This document shows, in pieces, positions 17,854 to 24,966 of a DNA stretch of 64,000 bases (positions are counted from its first letter, which is position 1; every line of letters begins with the position of its first letter). The DNA comes from Njordibacter sp028825405. Its GTDB lineage: Bacteria > Pseudomonadota > Gammaproteobacteria > Pseudomonadales > Balneatricaceae. The stretch is from NCBI RefSeq assembly GCF_047730065.1, contig NZ_CP159829.1, forward strand, positions 558,001 through 622,000, read 5' to 3'. The position numbers were made by a program, and so were the translations under genes. The notes beneath the pieces were generated by a model, which saw nothing but the letters and a program-made list of their open reading frames with translations, was not told the origin of the DNA and made no database searches.

Positions 17854-18272
17854 GCGACTAGCCTTTTTTTCAGCGCTTGAATGATTGTTTTCAATATGGG
17901 TACTTGTTCATAAAACATACTGCCTACATCAAAGTAATCTCTATGGTACGTGATGCGCTCATCAAACTTAATTTCACTCACACCAGTCACCGTAATCTCT
18001 TTATGGCCATTTAATTTTGGGTGAGCAAAGCTCATGGTCCAAGTAATAAAAGCTTGACCATCGTTAGCCACCACATCAGTTATTTTAAAACGACAATAGG
18101 ACACGTTCGACATCATTTTTCTAAAATGATGTTTAAGGTCATTAAGCCCTTCGACTTTCCCAATCGGATCTTCGAACACTGCATTTTGATCATAAATGCT
18201 GTCAAGTCCAGCAATGCTGTCCTGATTAAACTCTTTGTAGTAGAGGCAAAAATTCTCAACTATTGTGTGCAT
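17850..18272 (-). CDS. NTF2/SnoaL-like protein
   Basis: This 140-residue protein has the NTF2-like cone fold, with typical segments (SIYDQNAVFEDPIGKVEGLNDLKHHF and ITWTMSFAHPKLNGHKEITVTGVSEIKF). Such proteins are small-molecule enzymes or binding proteins; no activity can be assigned. It is the first gene of the nine-gene operon. The ATG at 18272 has no Shine-Dalgarno sequence: a TATATT box directly abuts it, so the true start may lie elsewhere or the message may be leaderless. Confidence 0.82.
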   Translation of the reverse strand: MHTIVENFCLYYKEFNQDSIAGLDSIYDQNAVFEDPIGKVEGLNDLKHHFRKMMSNVSYCRFKITDVVANDGQAFITWTMSFAHPKLNGHKEITVTGVSEIKFDERITYHRDYFDVGSMFYEQVPILKTIIQALKKRLVA

Positions 18273-18314
18273 AATATAGTGGCCCTAATGGTTAACTTTT
18301 TCAAACATAACAAG

Positions 18315-18353
18315 CTTAAAACTATACCTTAAAACTCTACCTTAAAAGTGAAT
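18315..18353. repeat. Three tandem 13-bp repeats upstream of the NTF2-led operon
   Basis: Three consecutive 13-base units begin CTTAAAA (18315-18327, 18328-18340, 18341-18353). The first two differ by one base and the third is conserved only in its first half. On the minus strand they read TTTTAAGGTA and lie 40-80 bases before the operon's first ATG, where an activator or sigma-factor site would be expected. Confidence 0.55.
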
Positions 18354-18491
18354 GCATGATTGTGGCTGTGCTAAGTTGTTATTAAAGCAAGCAATATCTT
18401 CAGTTAAACAGGCACTGATACCAACCTGCATAAAAAACGGATAAGCATCAATGGATGCCTTGTCAGCAGCTGTAAACTGTTGACTACTCAT
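18342..18491 (-). CDS. Possible 49-residue small protein
   Basis: A short ORF starts at ATG 18491, ten bases after the stop of the renalase-like gene, with a strong AAGGA ribosome binding site (GAGAAGGACACG before the ATG). The product begins MSSQQFTAADKASIDAYPFF and contains three cysteines; I do not recognise it. The last codons run into the 13-bp repeat array. The good start and operon-like spacing support translation; the short length and lack of known relatives keep this uncertain. Confidence 0.4.
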   Translation of the reverse strand: MSSQQFTAADKASIDAYPFFMQVGISACLTEDIACFNNNLAQPQSCIHF

Positions 18492-18501
18492 CGTGTCCTT
18501 C

Positions 18502-19524
18502 TCACCCGCTCATTATAGTCTGATGTAATGCAAGTGCGCTATTAAGCGCGCCGATAGTGCCCCCACTCGCTAACCAATCCCCACAACAGCCCACTTTGAG
18601 TGTTTTATCCCAGATGAAAGGCTGGTGTGCTTGTGTGACAGGTTTATGTCGTGCCATGCGCCAGTAATGAGATGTCAATGCCTGGGGCTCCATTTTGACA
18701 TCAAAATGTTGGCAGAAGGATTGGGTCAATTTAACTGCAGCGATCTGACTATCTGCATGGTGTTGTTCATGCGCCCACTCATGCGTGCTATGCAATACCC
18801 ATATTTCTTGCAGGGGGTTTGGACAATTTCTATCGGGTTTGCTGTTTTCACGAACGGCCCTAAATAACACACCATGGCCACTTTCATAGGCATCCGCCTG
18901 CAAATTTAAAGACCTTTGAAAACCGATTGCACAGACGTATTGGGGCAGGCTTTCAATGGGTAATTTCTCGCTGTAACTAAAGTCGTCAACGGTGTTAAGT
19001 AGATCAATGGCCTGCTCTGGAGGAGAGGTGATGATGAGTTGTCTAGTGACCGCAAGTAGCTGGTGCTGTTCATCATAAAGCGACCACTGGTTACTCGAGC
19101 GCTCAATTTTTTTGACTTTGCTCTGGGTCAGGATATTAATGTGCCCAGCAACTTTATTATGCCATGAGCTCATGGCTGGGCTGCCACAGTGGGATGCTCG
19201 TATTTTAATGTCCCTTTTGTGGCCATCAAAATGGCTGGCTCGTTTGGTCCAAGTGGATAAATAGCCCTGTTTGACCCAGGCCTCAATTTTTTCTTTCAGC
19301 AGTGGGTGCGAAGCCTTGCGCAAAGAGAATTCGGGAGCCCCTAAATCGATACCAAAGTGATTGCCATCTTCCCTAGCAATCCGGCGGCGGCTGCAGCGGC
19401 CGCCAATACCCCTGCTTTTTTCGATAAGAAGGCACTCAATACCTGCTTCGTCAAGCAAGTTAGCCGCAAAGCAGCCTGCAGTGCCGGCACCAATGACGGC
19501 GACTTCAGCGGTGAGTGGATTCAT
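18502..19524 (-). CDS. Renalase-like NAD(P)/FAD-dependent oxidoreductase (COG3380)
   Basis: This 340-residue flavoprotein starts MNPLTAEVAVIGAGTAGCFAA with a classic Rossmann dinucleotide-binding motif, followed by LLIEKSRGIGGRCSRRR, which matches the renalase-like COG3380 family. The C-terminal KVGCCGDWLASGGTIGALNSA closes the FAD site. Bacterial renalases oxidise isomeric dihydro-nicotinamide dinucleotides, but the substrate here is unknown. It lies upstream of and on the same strand as the lipid/photolyase operon, separated by about 230 bases that hold the 49-codon ORF and the 13-bp repeats. Confidence 0.87.
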   Translation of the reverse strand: MNPLTAEVAVIGAGTAGCFAANLLDEAGIECLLIEKSRGIGGRCSRRRIAREDGNHFGIDLGAPEFSLRKASHPLLKEKIEAWVKQGYLSTWTKRASHFDGHKRDIKIRASHCGSPAMSSWHNKVAGHINILTQSKVKKIERSSNQWSLYDEQHQLLAVTRQLIITSPPEQAIDLLNTVDDFSYSEKLPIESLPQYVCAIGFQRSLNLQADAYESGHGVLFRAVRENSKPDRNCPNPLQEIWVLHSTHEWAHEQHHADSQIAAVKLTQSFCQHFDVKMEPQALTSHYWRMARHKPVTQAHQPFIWDKTLKVGCCGDWLASGGTIGALNSALALHQTIMSG

Positions 19525-19886
19525 GGGGTTTGGTACTCATATACTACACAAAAAAATAATCCTCGTACTTCTATTTTATTGTACAGGATTCTTTTTTAGG
19601 TTGGGCCCGTGGAAAAGTAAAAGTTTGAAAATAAACAATAGTGATCAGTGTAACCATGATGTCAAAAAGGTGGAAACCTGAGTCTATATCTAGTCTTCAA
19701 ATGCTAAAACCTAATTTAATACCATTTAGTACCAATTTCAATAAAAAGATTCTGACCACTTTTAGGCCTGCCTAATTAAATTAAACAAGGTGTTTAGCTC
19801 CTCTCCCAAGGGATGGAAGGGGTCACGGGTTGTTTGCTGACGAGTAGACCTTGGATGGCTAGCGAGTGATTATTTGTGATCCTAGT

Positions 19887-19914
19887 TTGGTTACCCGATC
19901 GAAGCTGTTATTAT
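19887..19914 (+). promoter_or_regulatory. Promoter of the dead DUF2986 copy
   Basis: TTGGTT (19887-19892), a 16-base spacer and TATTAT (19909-19914) match the promoter of the intact copy at 22901. Both boxes are unchanged, so transcription may persist although the gene is broken. Confidence 0.5.
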
Positions 19915-19941
19915 GCATGTCTTTACTTAAGGTATCGTTAA

Positions 19942-20064
19942 ATGAACCGTCGCAAAAAAGACATCTAAATTTTAAAGGCCCGTGTGAATGAGGCCAATGC
20001 TAAGTTGAGCACCCAAACTAAGCCCAAATACATTAGAAAAACGTCAAATAATTGCCTTATATAA
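19942..20064 (+). pseudogene. DUF2986 pseudogene
   Basis: The ATG at 19942 opens with MNRRKKDI and then meets TAA at the ninth codon. Beyond the stop the same frame continues as ILKARVNEANAKLSTQTK, closely matching the intact gene at 22956, so a single substitution (CAA to TAA) killed it. The 3' third diverges and ends just before the epimerase gene. It is one end of a segmental duplication. Confidence 0.85.
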
Positions 20065-20077
20065 ATTGGAATAAACT

Positions 20078-21007
20078 ATGAAAATATTGATGACAGGTGG
20101 CACTGGTTTAATCGGAGAAGCCTTTATTAAGCAATTCCAAGAGCATCAATTTACTGTTCTGACCCGCTCGATATCATCCCAATCTGCTAAATTGGCGGTG
20201 TTCAATAATAACGCTGCTATGCCTGTTAAAGTTGACTTTATTGATACGTTAGAACCTTTAAAAAACCTAGATGGGTTTGACGCAGTGATCAATCTTGCAG
20301 GCGAACCCATTATTGACAAGCGCTGGAGCCCAAAACAAAAACACATTATTTGCCAAAGCCGGTGGTCATTAACACAGCAACTAGTGGACTTGTTTACCAA
20401 TAGTCAAACACCTCCAGTGGTGTTTCTGAGTGGCTCTGCTATCGGTGTTTATGGTGATTGTGGAGATCAACCTGTTACGGAGGACTCTGCAGTTGAAGGC
20501 ACTGATTTCGCTAGCCAATTATGCCGAAACTGGGAACAGATTGCTCTGGGCGCTGCACCCTACACTCGGGTTGTGTTGCTTAGAACTGGCATTGTCTTAG
20601 CGGCTCATGGAGGTGCCCTTGGTAAAATGTTGTTGCCCTTTAAATGCGGTTTAGGTGGTCCTATTGGTGGTGGCAAACAGTTTATGTCATGGATCCATTA
20701 TCAAGACCACATCAACGCCATGCAATTTGCGTTGTTAAAGAGCAGCATTTCAGGCGCGGTCAATTTGGTTGCCCCAGAGGCACAAACAAACAGCGTGTTC
20801 ACTCAAACATTAGCCAAAGCCCTCAATAGGCTTGCTGTTTTTCCGTTGCCGAAAAAAATATTGCAGCTGTTGCTTGGAGAGTCCGCTTGTTTGTTGCTTG
20901 ATAGCCAAAACATCGTTCCCCAAAAGTTAATGCAAAGTGGGTTTGAGTTTAAATTTCATCGTTTGAAATTAGCTTTAGAAAACCTACTTAAATCTCCTTC
21001 TGTTTAA
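20078..21007 (+). CDS. TIGR01777-type SDR epimerase (YfcH-like)
   Basis: This 309-residue extended SDR has the NAD(P)-binding motif TGGTGLIG (residues 6-13), VINLAGEPIIDKRWSPKQK, which is diagnostic of the TIGR01777/YfcH family, FLSGSAIGVYGD and VLLRTGIVLA, plus the C-terminal DUF1731-type domain. The physiological substrate is unknown. It starts 13 bases after the pseudogene stop and may use the promoter at 19887. It lies between the two copies of the duplicated DUF2986 segment. Confidence 0.9.
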   Translation: MKILMTGGTGLIGEAFIKQFQEHQFTVLTRSISSQSAKLAVFNNNAAMPVKVDFIDTLEPLKNLDGFDAVINLAGEPIIDKRWSPKQKHIICQSRWSLTQQLVDLFTNSQTPPVVFLSGSAIGVYGDCGDQPVTEDSAVEGTDFASQLCRNWEQIALGAAPYTRVVLLRTGIVLAAHGGALGKMLLPFKCGLGGPIGGGKQFMSWIHYQDHINAMQFALLKSSISGAVNLVAPEAQTNSVFTQTLAKALNRLAVFPLPKKILQLLLGESACLLLDSQNIVPQKLMQSGFEFKFHRLKLALENLLKSPSV

Positions 21008-21043
21008 ATCTCAATACACATTGATACCAATGGACCAACACAC

Positions 21044-21406
21044 ATGAAACACTTATTAATCGCCGCCCATGGAAGTCGAAGAGAATCTTCAAATGAAGAA
21101 TTAAAACATCTAGGCATGAAGGTCTCAGCGATGTTGGGAGTGGCTAACAATCAAGTTGACGTCGCTTTTTTGGAGTTTGCTTCTCCTTCAATAGAGAACG
21201 CGCTGGTCGAGCTATTTAATAATCACGTCACAGAAGTGATTGTGTTGCCTTATTTCTTATCGGCTGGCAACCACGTTGTCAGAGATATACCTGCAGCGAT
21301 TAGCAAGGTATTAGCTCAATGGCCTGATAAAAAAATAACACTTTTACCTCACATCGGGGCCCTAGATAGCATGGTGGGTGCCATCGCTGGAGCTTTTGAG
21401 AGTTAA
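21044..21406 (+). CDS. CbiX/SirB-like sirohydrochlorin chelatase domain protein
   Basis: This 120-residue, single-domain protein starts MKHLLIAAHGSRRESSNEE, with the metal-binding His of the AHGS motif, and has a second conserved His in LSAGNHVVRDIP. That pattern belongs to the short CbiX (CbiXS) class II chelatases, which insert cobalt or iron into sirohydrochlorin. No other tetrapyrrole gene is adjacent, so its metal and role are open. It follows the epimerase by 36 bases and is probably co-transcribed. Confidence 0.87.
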   Translation: MKHLLIAAHGSRRESSNEELKHLGMKVSAMLGVANNQVDVAFLEFASPSIENALVELFNNHVTEVIVLPYFLSAGNHVVRDIPAAISKVLAQWPDKKITLLPHIGALDSMVGAIAGAFES

Positions 21407-21518
21407 AAGTAGGTTCCAAGCTGGGGCACTTATGCCTTTGCCAATTCTGGGTTCAAAAGTTGATCGGCACGGGTTGCTGATTAATAGTTTGTTGATTTAT
21501 CTGAACCAGAAATAGATA

Positions 21519-21553
21519 TGGCCCTAGGGGATTATAGTGACCTCCTAGGGCCA
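21519..21553. terminator. Bidirectional terminator between cbiX-like and SDR genes
   Basis: TGGCCCTAGG (21519-21528) and CCTAGGGCCA (21544-21553) form a perfect 10-bp stem with a 15-base loop. ATTGTTTTGTT follows on the plus strand and an AT-rich stretch on the minus strand. It sits between convergent genes. Confidence 0.75.
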
Positions 21554-21623
21554 TTGTTTTGTTCAGTGGACGGCTGCAATTATCCTCTCAGAAAGAGGGT
21601 TTATGTGATTGCGGGACACGGCG

Positions 21624-22643
21624 TTATTTATGGTCTTGAATGGCTTTAACGGCAGCCGCTGTCTCAAGCACAGATTGTTTGAAGGTGATTGGTGTCCAAT
21701 TAAACAGGTCTCGCGTTTGTGAATTATCAGAACCTAGATGCATCCCTAAAATGCCCAACATGCCTTTCACTTCGCGATCAAAGTTAGCCAGCAAGCGGAG
21801 TAAGAAATTAGGCGCAATGCGGGTGCTTGGCCCTTTGTAGCCTTCATCCTTGAGGAACTGTGCGGCACTTTGGAATCCGTGAGGTTCTGAGCTTGCCGCG
21901 ATGATCCGTTTACCCGCTGTCTTGGGGAGAGCTAAGGCTTGCACATGCAGTTTCGCCACGTCGCGCACATCCACCATGGGGAATGCTGTGTTTGGCACCA
22001 TTGGCATTTTGCCACTGAGCATTTGCACCAGCATCGACATGGATTGGCCTGTGATATTGCGCCCCAATGGTGGGCCAAACACGCCACCTGGGGCTATGAC
22101 CGTGAGTTCCATTGGCGCATCGTCTGACTGCTCGTTGATGAAATCCCAAGCTGCCTTTTCTGCAAGAGTTTTACTTTTGGTGTAGGTGTTGATATCTGGC
22201 GCATCGACATCAGTCCAGTCGCTTGGGCTAAATGTGCCTGTTTTCATGCTGCCCATCATCGAAAAGATTGAGCTGGTTATTACAAGGCGTTGCACACCGG
22301 CCTTCTTTGCGGCCCGCAAGGCCCGGAGGGTGCCATCAATGGCAGGACTGATCAAGTCTTTGGGTTCTTTGGGGTTTGCTAAAACAAATGGAGAAGCCAC
22401 ATGCATCACAAATTCGCAGTCTGCTGCAGCTTCGTCCCAACCACGATCTGATGTGAGGTCAAGTTCGACAAGCGTCAGATTCTGTGTATCTACCGATGCT
22501 GCTGCAAGCGTATCACGAACCTCTTGGCCTTTGGTAAGATTGCGGATGGAGCCACGAACACTGTAGCCTGCGTCTAATAGCTCCTTAGCACAATGCAGCC
22601 CGATATAGCCTGAAATGCCCGTCAAAAGTATAGTGTTCTTCAT
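21624..22643 (-). CDS. NAD-dependent epimerase/dihydroflavonol-reductase-like SDR
   Basis: This 339-residue extended SDR has the NAD(P) motif TGISGYIG (residues 8-15), a VMHVASPF segment and the catalytic NTYTKSKTLAE (YxxxK). It resembles dihydroflavonol 4-reductase-like aldehyde or ketone reductases. Its DNA looks more GC-rich than the neighbours, hinting at acquisition, though I did not calculate this. It has its own promoter bracketed by two palindromes (22669-22739). It lies inside the pair of DUF2986 duplicates. The substrate is unknown. Confidence 0.87.
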   Translation of the reverse strand: MKNTILLTGISGYIGLHCAKELLDAGYSVRGSIRNLTKGQEVRDTLAAASVDTQNLTLVELDLTSDRGWDEAAADCEFVMHVASPFVLANPKEPKDLISPAIDGTLRALRAAKKAGVQRLVITSSIFSMMGSMKTGTFSPSDWTDVDAPDINTYTKSKTLAEKAAWDFINEQSDDAPMELTVIAPGGVFGPPLGRNITGQSMSMLVQMLSGKMPMVPNTAFPMVDVRDVAKLHVQALALPKTAGKRIIAASSEPHGFQSAAQFLKDEGYKGPSTRIAPNFLLRLLANFDREVKGMLGILGMHLGSDNSQTRDLFNWTPITFKQSVLETAAAVKAIQDHK

Positions 22644-22668
22644 AATTATTTCTCAAATTTTTTAATTT

Positions 22669-22684
22669 AATACTATTTAGTATC
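22669..22684. promoter_or_regulatory. Palindromic operator overlapping the SDR transcription start
   Basis: ATACTA-TT-TAGTAT (22670-22683) is a perfect 6+6 palindrome just downstream of the -10 box of the SDR gene, where a repressor would block transcription. The same motif with one change occurs at 19719-19732. Confidence 0.5.
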
Positions 22685-22689
22685 TTTTA

Positions 22690-22719
22690 ATGATAGCGAA
22701 GTATCTGATAACTTGTCAA
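22690..22719 (-). promoter_or_regulatory. Promoter of the SDR gene 21624-22643
   Basis: On the minus strand TTGACA (22719-22714) is followed after 18 bases by TATCAT (22695-22690). The perfect -35 and near-consensus -10 place the transcription start about 40 bases before the ATG at 22643. Confidence 0.6.
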
Positions 22720-22725
22720 TTTATA

Positions 22726-22739
22726 ATACCATTAGGTAC
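22726..22739. promoter_or_regulatory. Second palindrome upstream of the SDR -35 box
   Basis: ATACC-ATTA-GGTAC lies seven bases upstream of the -35 box. Its half-sites resemble those at 22669-22684, and the two centres are 56 bases apart. Confidence 0.4.
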
Positions 22740-22800
22740 GAATTTTAATAAAAAGATCACAATCCCTCCTAGGCCCGCTTAATCAAATTAAACCAATTAA

Positions 22801-22818
22801 AAAAAGGCGAGCCTTTTT
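22801..22818 (+). terminator. Small terminator-like hairpin
   Basis: AAAAAGGC-GA-GCCTTTTT is a self-complementary hairpin with a flanking T run, located between the divergent SDR promoter and the DUF2986 promoter. It is absent from the other copy of the duplicated segment. Confidence 0.4.
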
Positions 22819-22900
22819 CCCAAGGGGTCAAAGTGGACATGAGTTGTTTGCTGACGAAAAGACCTTGGATGGCTAGCGAGTGATTATTTGTGATCCTAGT

Positions 22901-22928
22901 TTGGTTAGCCGATCGAAGCTGCTATTAT
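22901..22928 (+). promoter_or_regulatory. Promoter of the DUF2986 gene
   Basis: TTGGTT (22901-22906), a 16-base spacer and TATTAT (22923-22928) lie 27 bases before the ATG. About 60 bases upstream of it are nearly identical in the duplicate at 19835-19914, supporting function. Confidence 0.6.
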
Positions 22929-22955
22929 GCATGTGTTTACTTAAGGTACCGAACC

Positions 22956-23123
22956 ATGAATCGTCGCAAAAAAGGCATCCAAATTTTAAAGGCGCGTGTG
23001 AAAAAGGCCAATGCTAAGTTGAGCACCCAAACTAAGCCCAAATACATTAGTAAAGTGCAGCGAGCCAGACTAGACACTACTGCGATAGAAAATGACCCAG
23101 TAACAGCTGAGACACAGACTTAA
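22956..23123 (+). CDS. DUF2986 family small basic protein
   Basis: This 55-residue, lysine- and arginine-rich protein begins MNRRKKGIQILKARVKKANA and carries the family segment TKPKYISKVQRARL. I chose ATG 22956 (AAGG ten bases upstream) over an upstream extension, because the family begins MNRRKK and the pseudogene copy has the same start. The function is unknown; the charge suggests nucleic acid or ribosome association, which is speculative. Confidence 0.85.
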   Translation: MNRRKKGIQILKARVKKANAKLSTQTKPKYISKVQRARLDTTAIENDPVTAETQT

Positions 23124-23268
23124 CCTTTTACTAGGACCCAATCAATTGAGCCCAAGGCATCTGCTCTATAAGCTGACTTTATTGATTTACAATTTGCCCA
23201 ACTAAAACCTAGAATTCATGGGCTTATTGAAGCCATAACGAACAAAAAAACGAGATGGAAAAATAACA

Positions 23269-24315
23269 ATGAAAATGAATCCGATGGGGCGCACTGGCGT
23301 CATGGTTTCTGAATTATGTCTTGGCACCATGACTTTTGGCACACAAACCTCTGAAGCTGAAGGACACGCACAACTTGATTGTGCCCTAGCCAACAGTATC
23401 AATTTTGTTGATACGGCTGAAATGTACCCTGTTAATCCAATAGCCGAAGAAACCATTGGCAGAACAGAAGAAATCATAGGCACTTGGAATGCTAAAAATA
23501 GGTCACGTCGGAGTGACTATATTTTGGCCACCAAACATTCGGGTGAAGGCCTCTCATATGTGCGCAATGGGGACCCCATTTCTTCAAACACCATTGCAGA
23601 AACTATTGAAGGTAACTTACGCCGCCTCCAAACTGACTATATTGACCTTTACCAATTTCATTGGCCCAACCGGGGTTCCTATATGTTTCGAAAAAACTGG
23701 GATTACAACCCAGCAACTCAGAATAAAGCTGAGACACTGGCGCAGATGGAAGATTGTTTGGAAGCCCTACAAAAACAGGTTGATAAAGGCAATATAAGAC
23801 ATTTTGGCCTTTCTAACGAAAGTGCGTGGGGGACGGCCCAGTGGTTGCGTTTGTCAGAAGATCGGGGTTTGCCAAGGGTTGCAACCATACAAAACGAGTA
23901 TTCACTTTTGTGCCGCCTTTATGACACGGACTTGGCAGAACTTAGTGTCAATGAAGAGGTTGGATTGATCGCATTTTCTCCCTTAGCGGCGGGATTGTTG
24001 ACTGGTAAATATCAAGATAGTGTGACTCCAGCGGGGTCACGTAAAACTTTTACAGCAGATTTGGGTGGACGGACTACGCAGCGAGTATGGCCTGCCGTTG
24101 ATGCCTATAGTCAGATCGCAGCCAAACACGAGGTAGACATTGTGCATATGTCGCTTGCGTGGTGCCTGACTCGACCCTTTATGTGTTCTGCAATTTTTGG
24201 TGCAACGCGTCATGCACAACTTGAGCATATTCTTAAAACCAATGATGTGGTGTTAAGTGCAGAGTGTTTAGCTGATATTACTGAGGCCCATAAATCTCAT
24301 CCTATGCCGTTTTAA
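23269..24315 (+). CDS. Aldo/keto reductase, Tas-like
   Basis: This 348-residue NADP(H)-dependent aldo/keto reductase has the catalytic tetrad in view: Asp and Tyr in NFVDTAEMYP, Lys in ILATKHSG and His in LYQFHWPNR. The opening PMGRTGVMVSELCLGTMTFG, the long loop with TEEIIGTWNAK and the length match the Tas subfamily. Its natural substrate is unknown. It has no close same-strand neighbour, so it is probably transcribed alone. Confidence 0.92.
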   Translation: MKMNPMGRTGVMVSELCLGTMTFGTQTSEAEGHAQLDCALANSINFVDTAEMYPVNPIAEETIGRTEEIIGTWNAKNRSRRSDYILATKHSGEGLSYVRNGDPISSNTIAETIEGNLRRLQTDYIDLYQFHWPNRGSYMFRKNWDYNPATQNKAETLAQMEDCLEALQKQVDKGNIRHFGLSNESAWGTAQWLRLSEDRGLPRVATIQNEYSLLCRLYDTDLAELSVNEEVGLIAFSPLAAGLLTGKYQDSVTPAGSRKTFTADLGGRTTQRVWPAVDAYSQIAAKHEVDIVHMSLAWCLTRPFMCSAIFGATRHAQLEHILKTNDVVLSAECLADITEAHKSHPMPF

Positions 24316-24464
24316 ATCATGACTCAGGCGCTATATGCTAACTTTAAACCCACTAAGTTGGCTTGGTTTGGTTTAGCCTAGCGTACTTTGCTCAGGTTAG
24401 TTAGTTAAGCTCTTAAATAACCCATGGGAAGCGATGGTGGCTTTTCAAATTCAAAGGTATTGTT

Positions 24465-24872
24465 GTGGCAACCAAGCAAATGATTACTGAATTTTTAACC
24501 AATGAATTTCCTCAGTCTAAGTGTGTACTTGAGGCCATTGGAGAGCGCACTTCTATTGTAAGTCATGCGATAGGGTTTAACGAATTACGTCCGGGTGGAA
24601 CTGTTTCTGGACCTCTGCTCATGACGGTTGCAGATGTGGCTTTATATGCGGCTGTGTTAGGGGAGGTGGGCTTAGTCGCCTTAGCCGTCACTTCGAACTT
24701 ATCAATCAATTTTTTAACCAAACCAGCAGCTGATAAAGACATCGTGGGTTACGCTAAACTCACTAAAGTGGGCCGCACTCTTGTTATGGGTGAAGTGATG
24801 TTGTACTCGCGTGGTGTTGAACAACCTGTAGCTCAGGTTATAGGGACCTACGCCTTGCCTGCCAATGGTTAA
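24465..24872 (+). CDS. PaaI-type hotdog-fold thioesterase
   Basis: This 135-residue hotdog-fold protein has the central helix motif GGTVSGPLLMTVADVALYAA and the SNLSINFLTKP strand typical of PaaI/YbgC-like acyl-CoA thioesterases. It probably hydrolyses a short or aromatic acyl-CoA. The start is GTG 24465 with AAAGG seven bases upstream. It is convergent with the carboxypeptidase gene. Confidence 0.85.
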   Translation: MATKQMITEFLTNEFPQSKCVLEAIGERTSIVSHAIGFNELRPGGTVSGPLLMTVADVALYAAVLGEVGLVALAVTSNLSINFLTKPAADKDIVGYAKLTKVGRTLVMGEVMLYSRGVEQPVAQVIGTYALPANG

Positions 24873-24966
24873 GAAGAACTGCACTTATGCCGTTGTTATC
24901 TAAGCGTAAGCATTGCTAATACGCAAGAATCATCCAATCAAGTGAGTGCAATCATTCAATTTCATC

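Larger units (their letters stand above)
19525..20077. other. Intergenic region with diverged duplicate of the DUF2986 locus
   Basis: From about 19705 to 20042 this region is recognisably similar to 22716-23062, including an operator-like palindrome (ATACCATTTAGTAC, 19719-19732), the promoter and the first part of the DUF2986 gene. Similarity is highest from about 19835 to 20035. The first 180 bases show nothing recognisable. Confidence 0.8.

Noticed and set aside
18342..18491. 49-codon ORF as a remnant of ChrR
   Set aside because: It lacks the His and Cys zinc-binding pattern of ChrR and starts with its own strong ribosome binding site; no sequence similarity was apparent.
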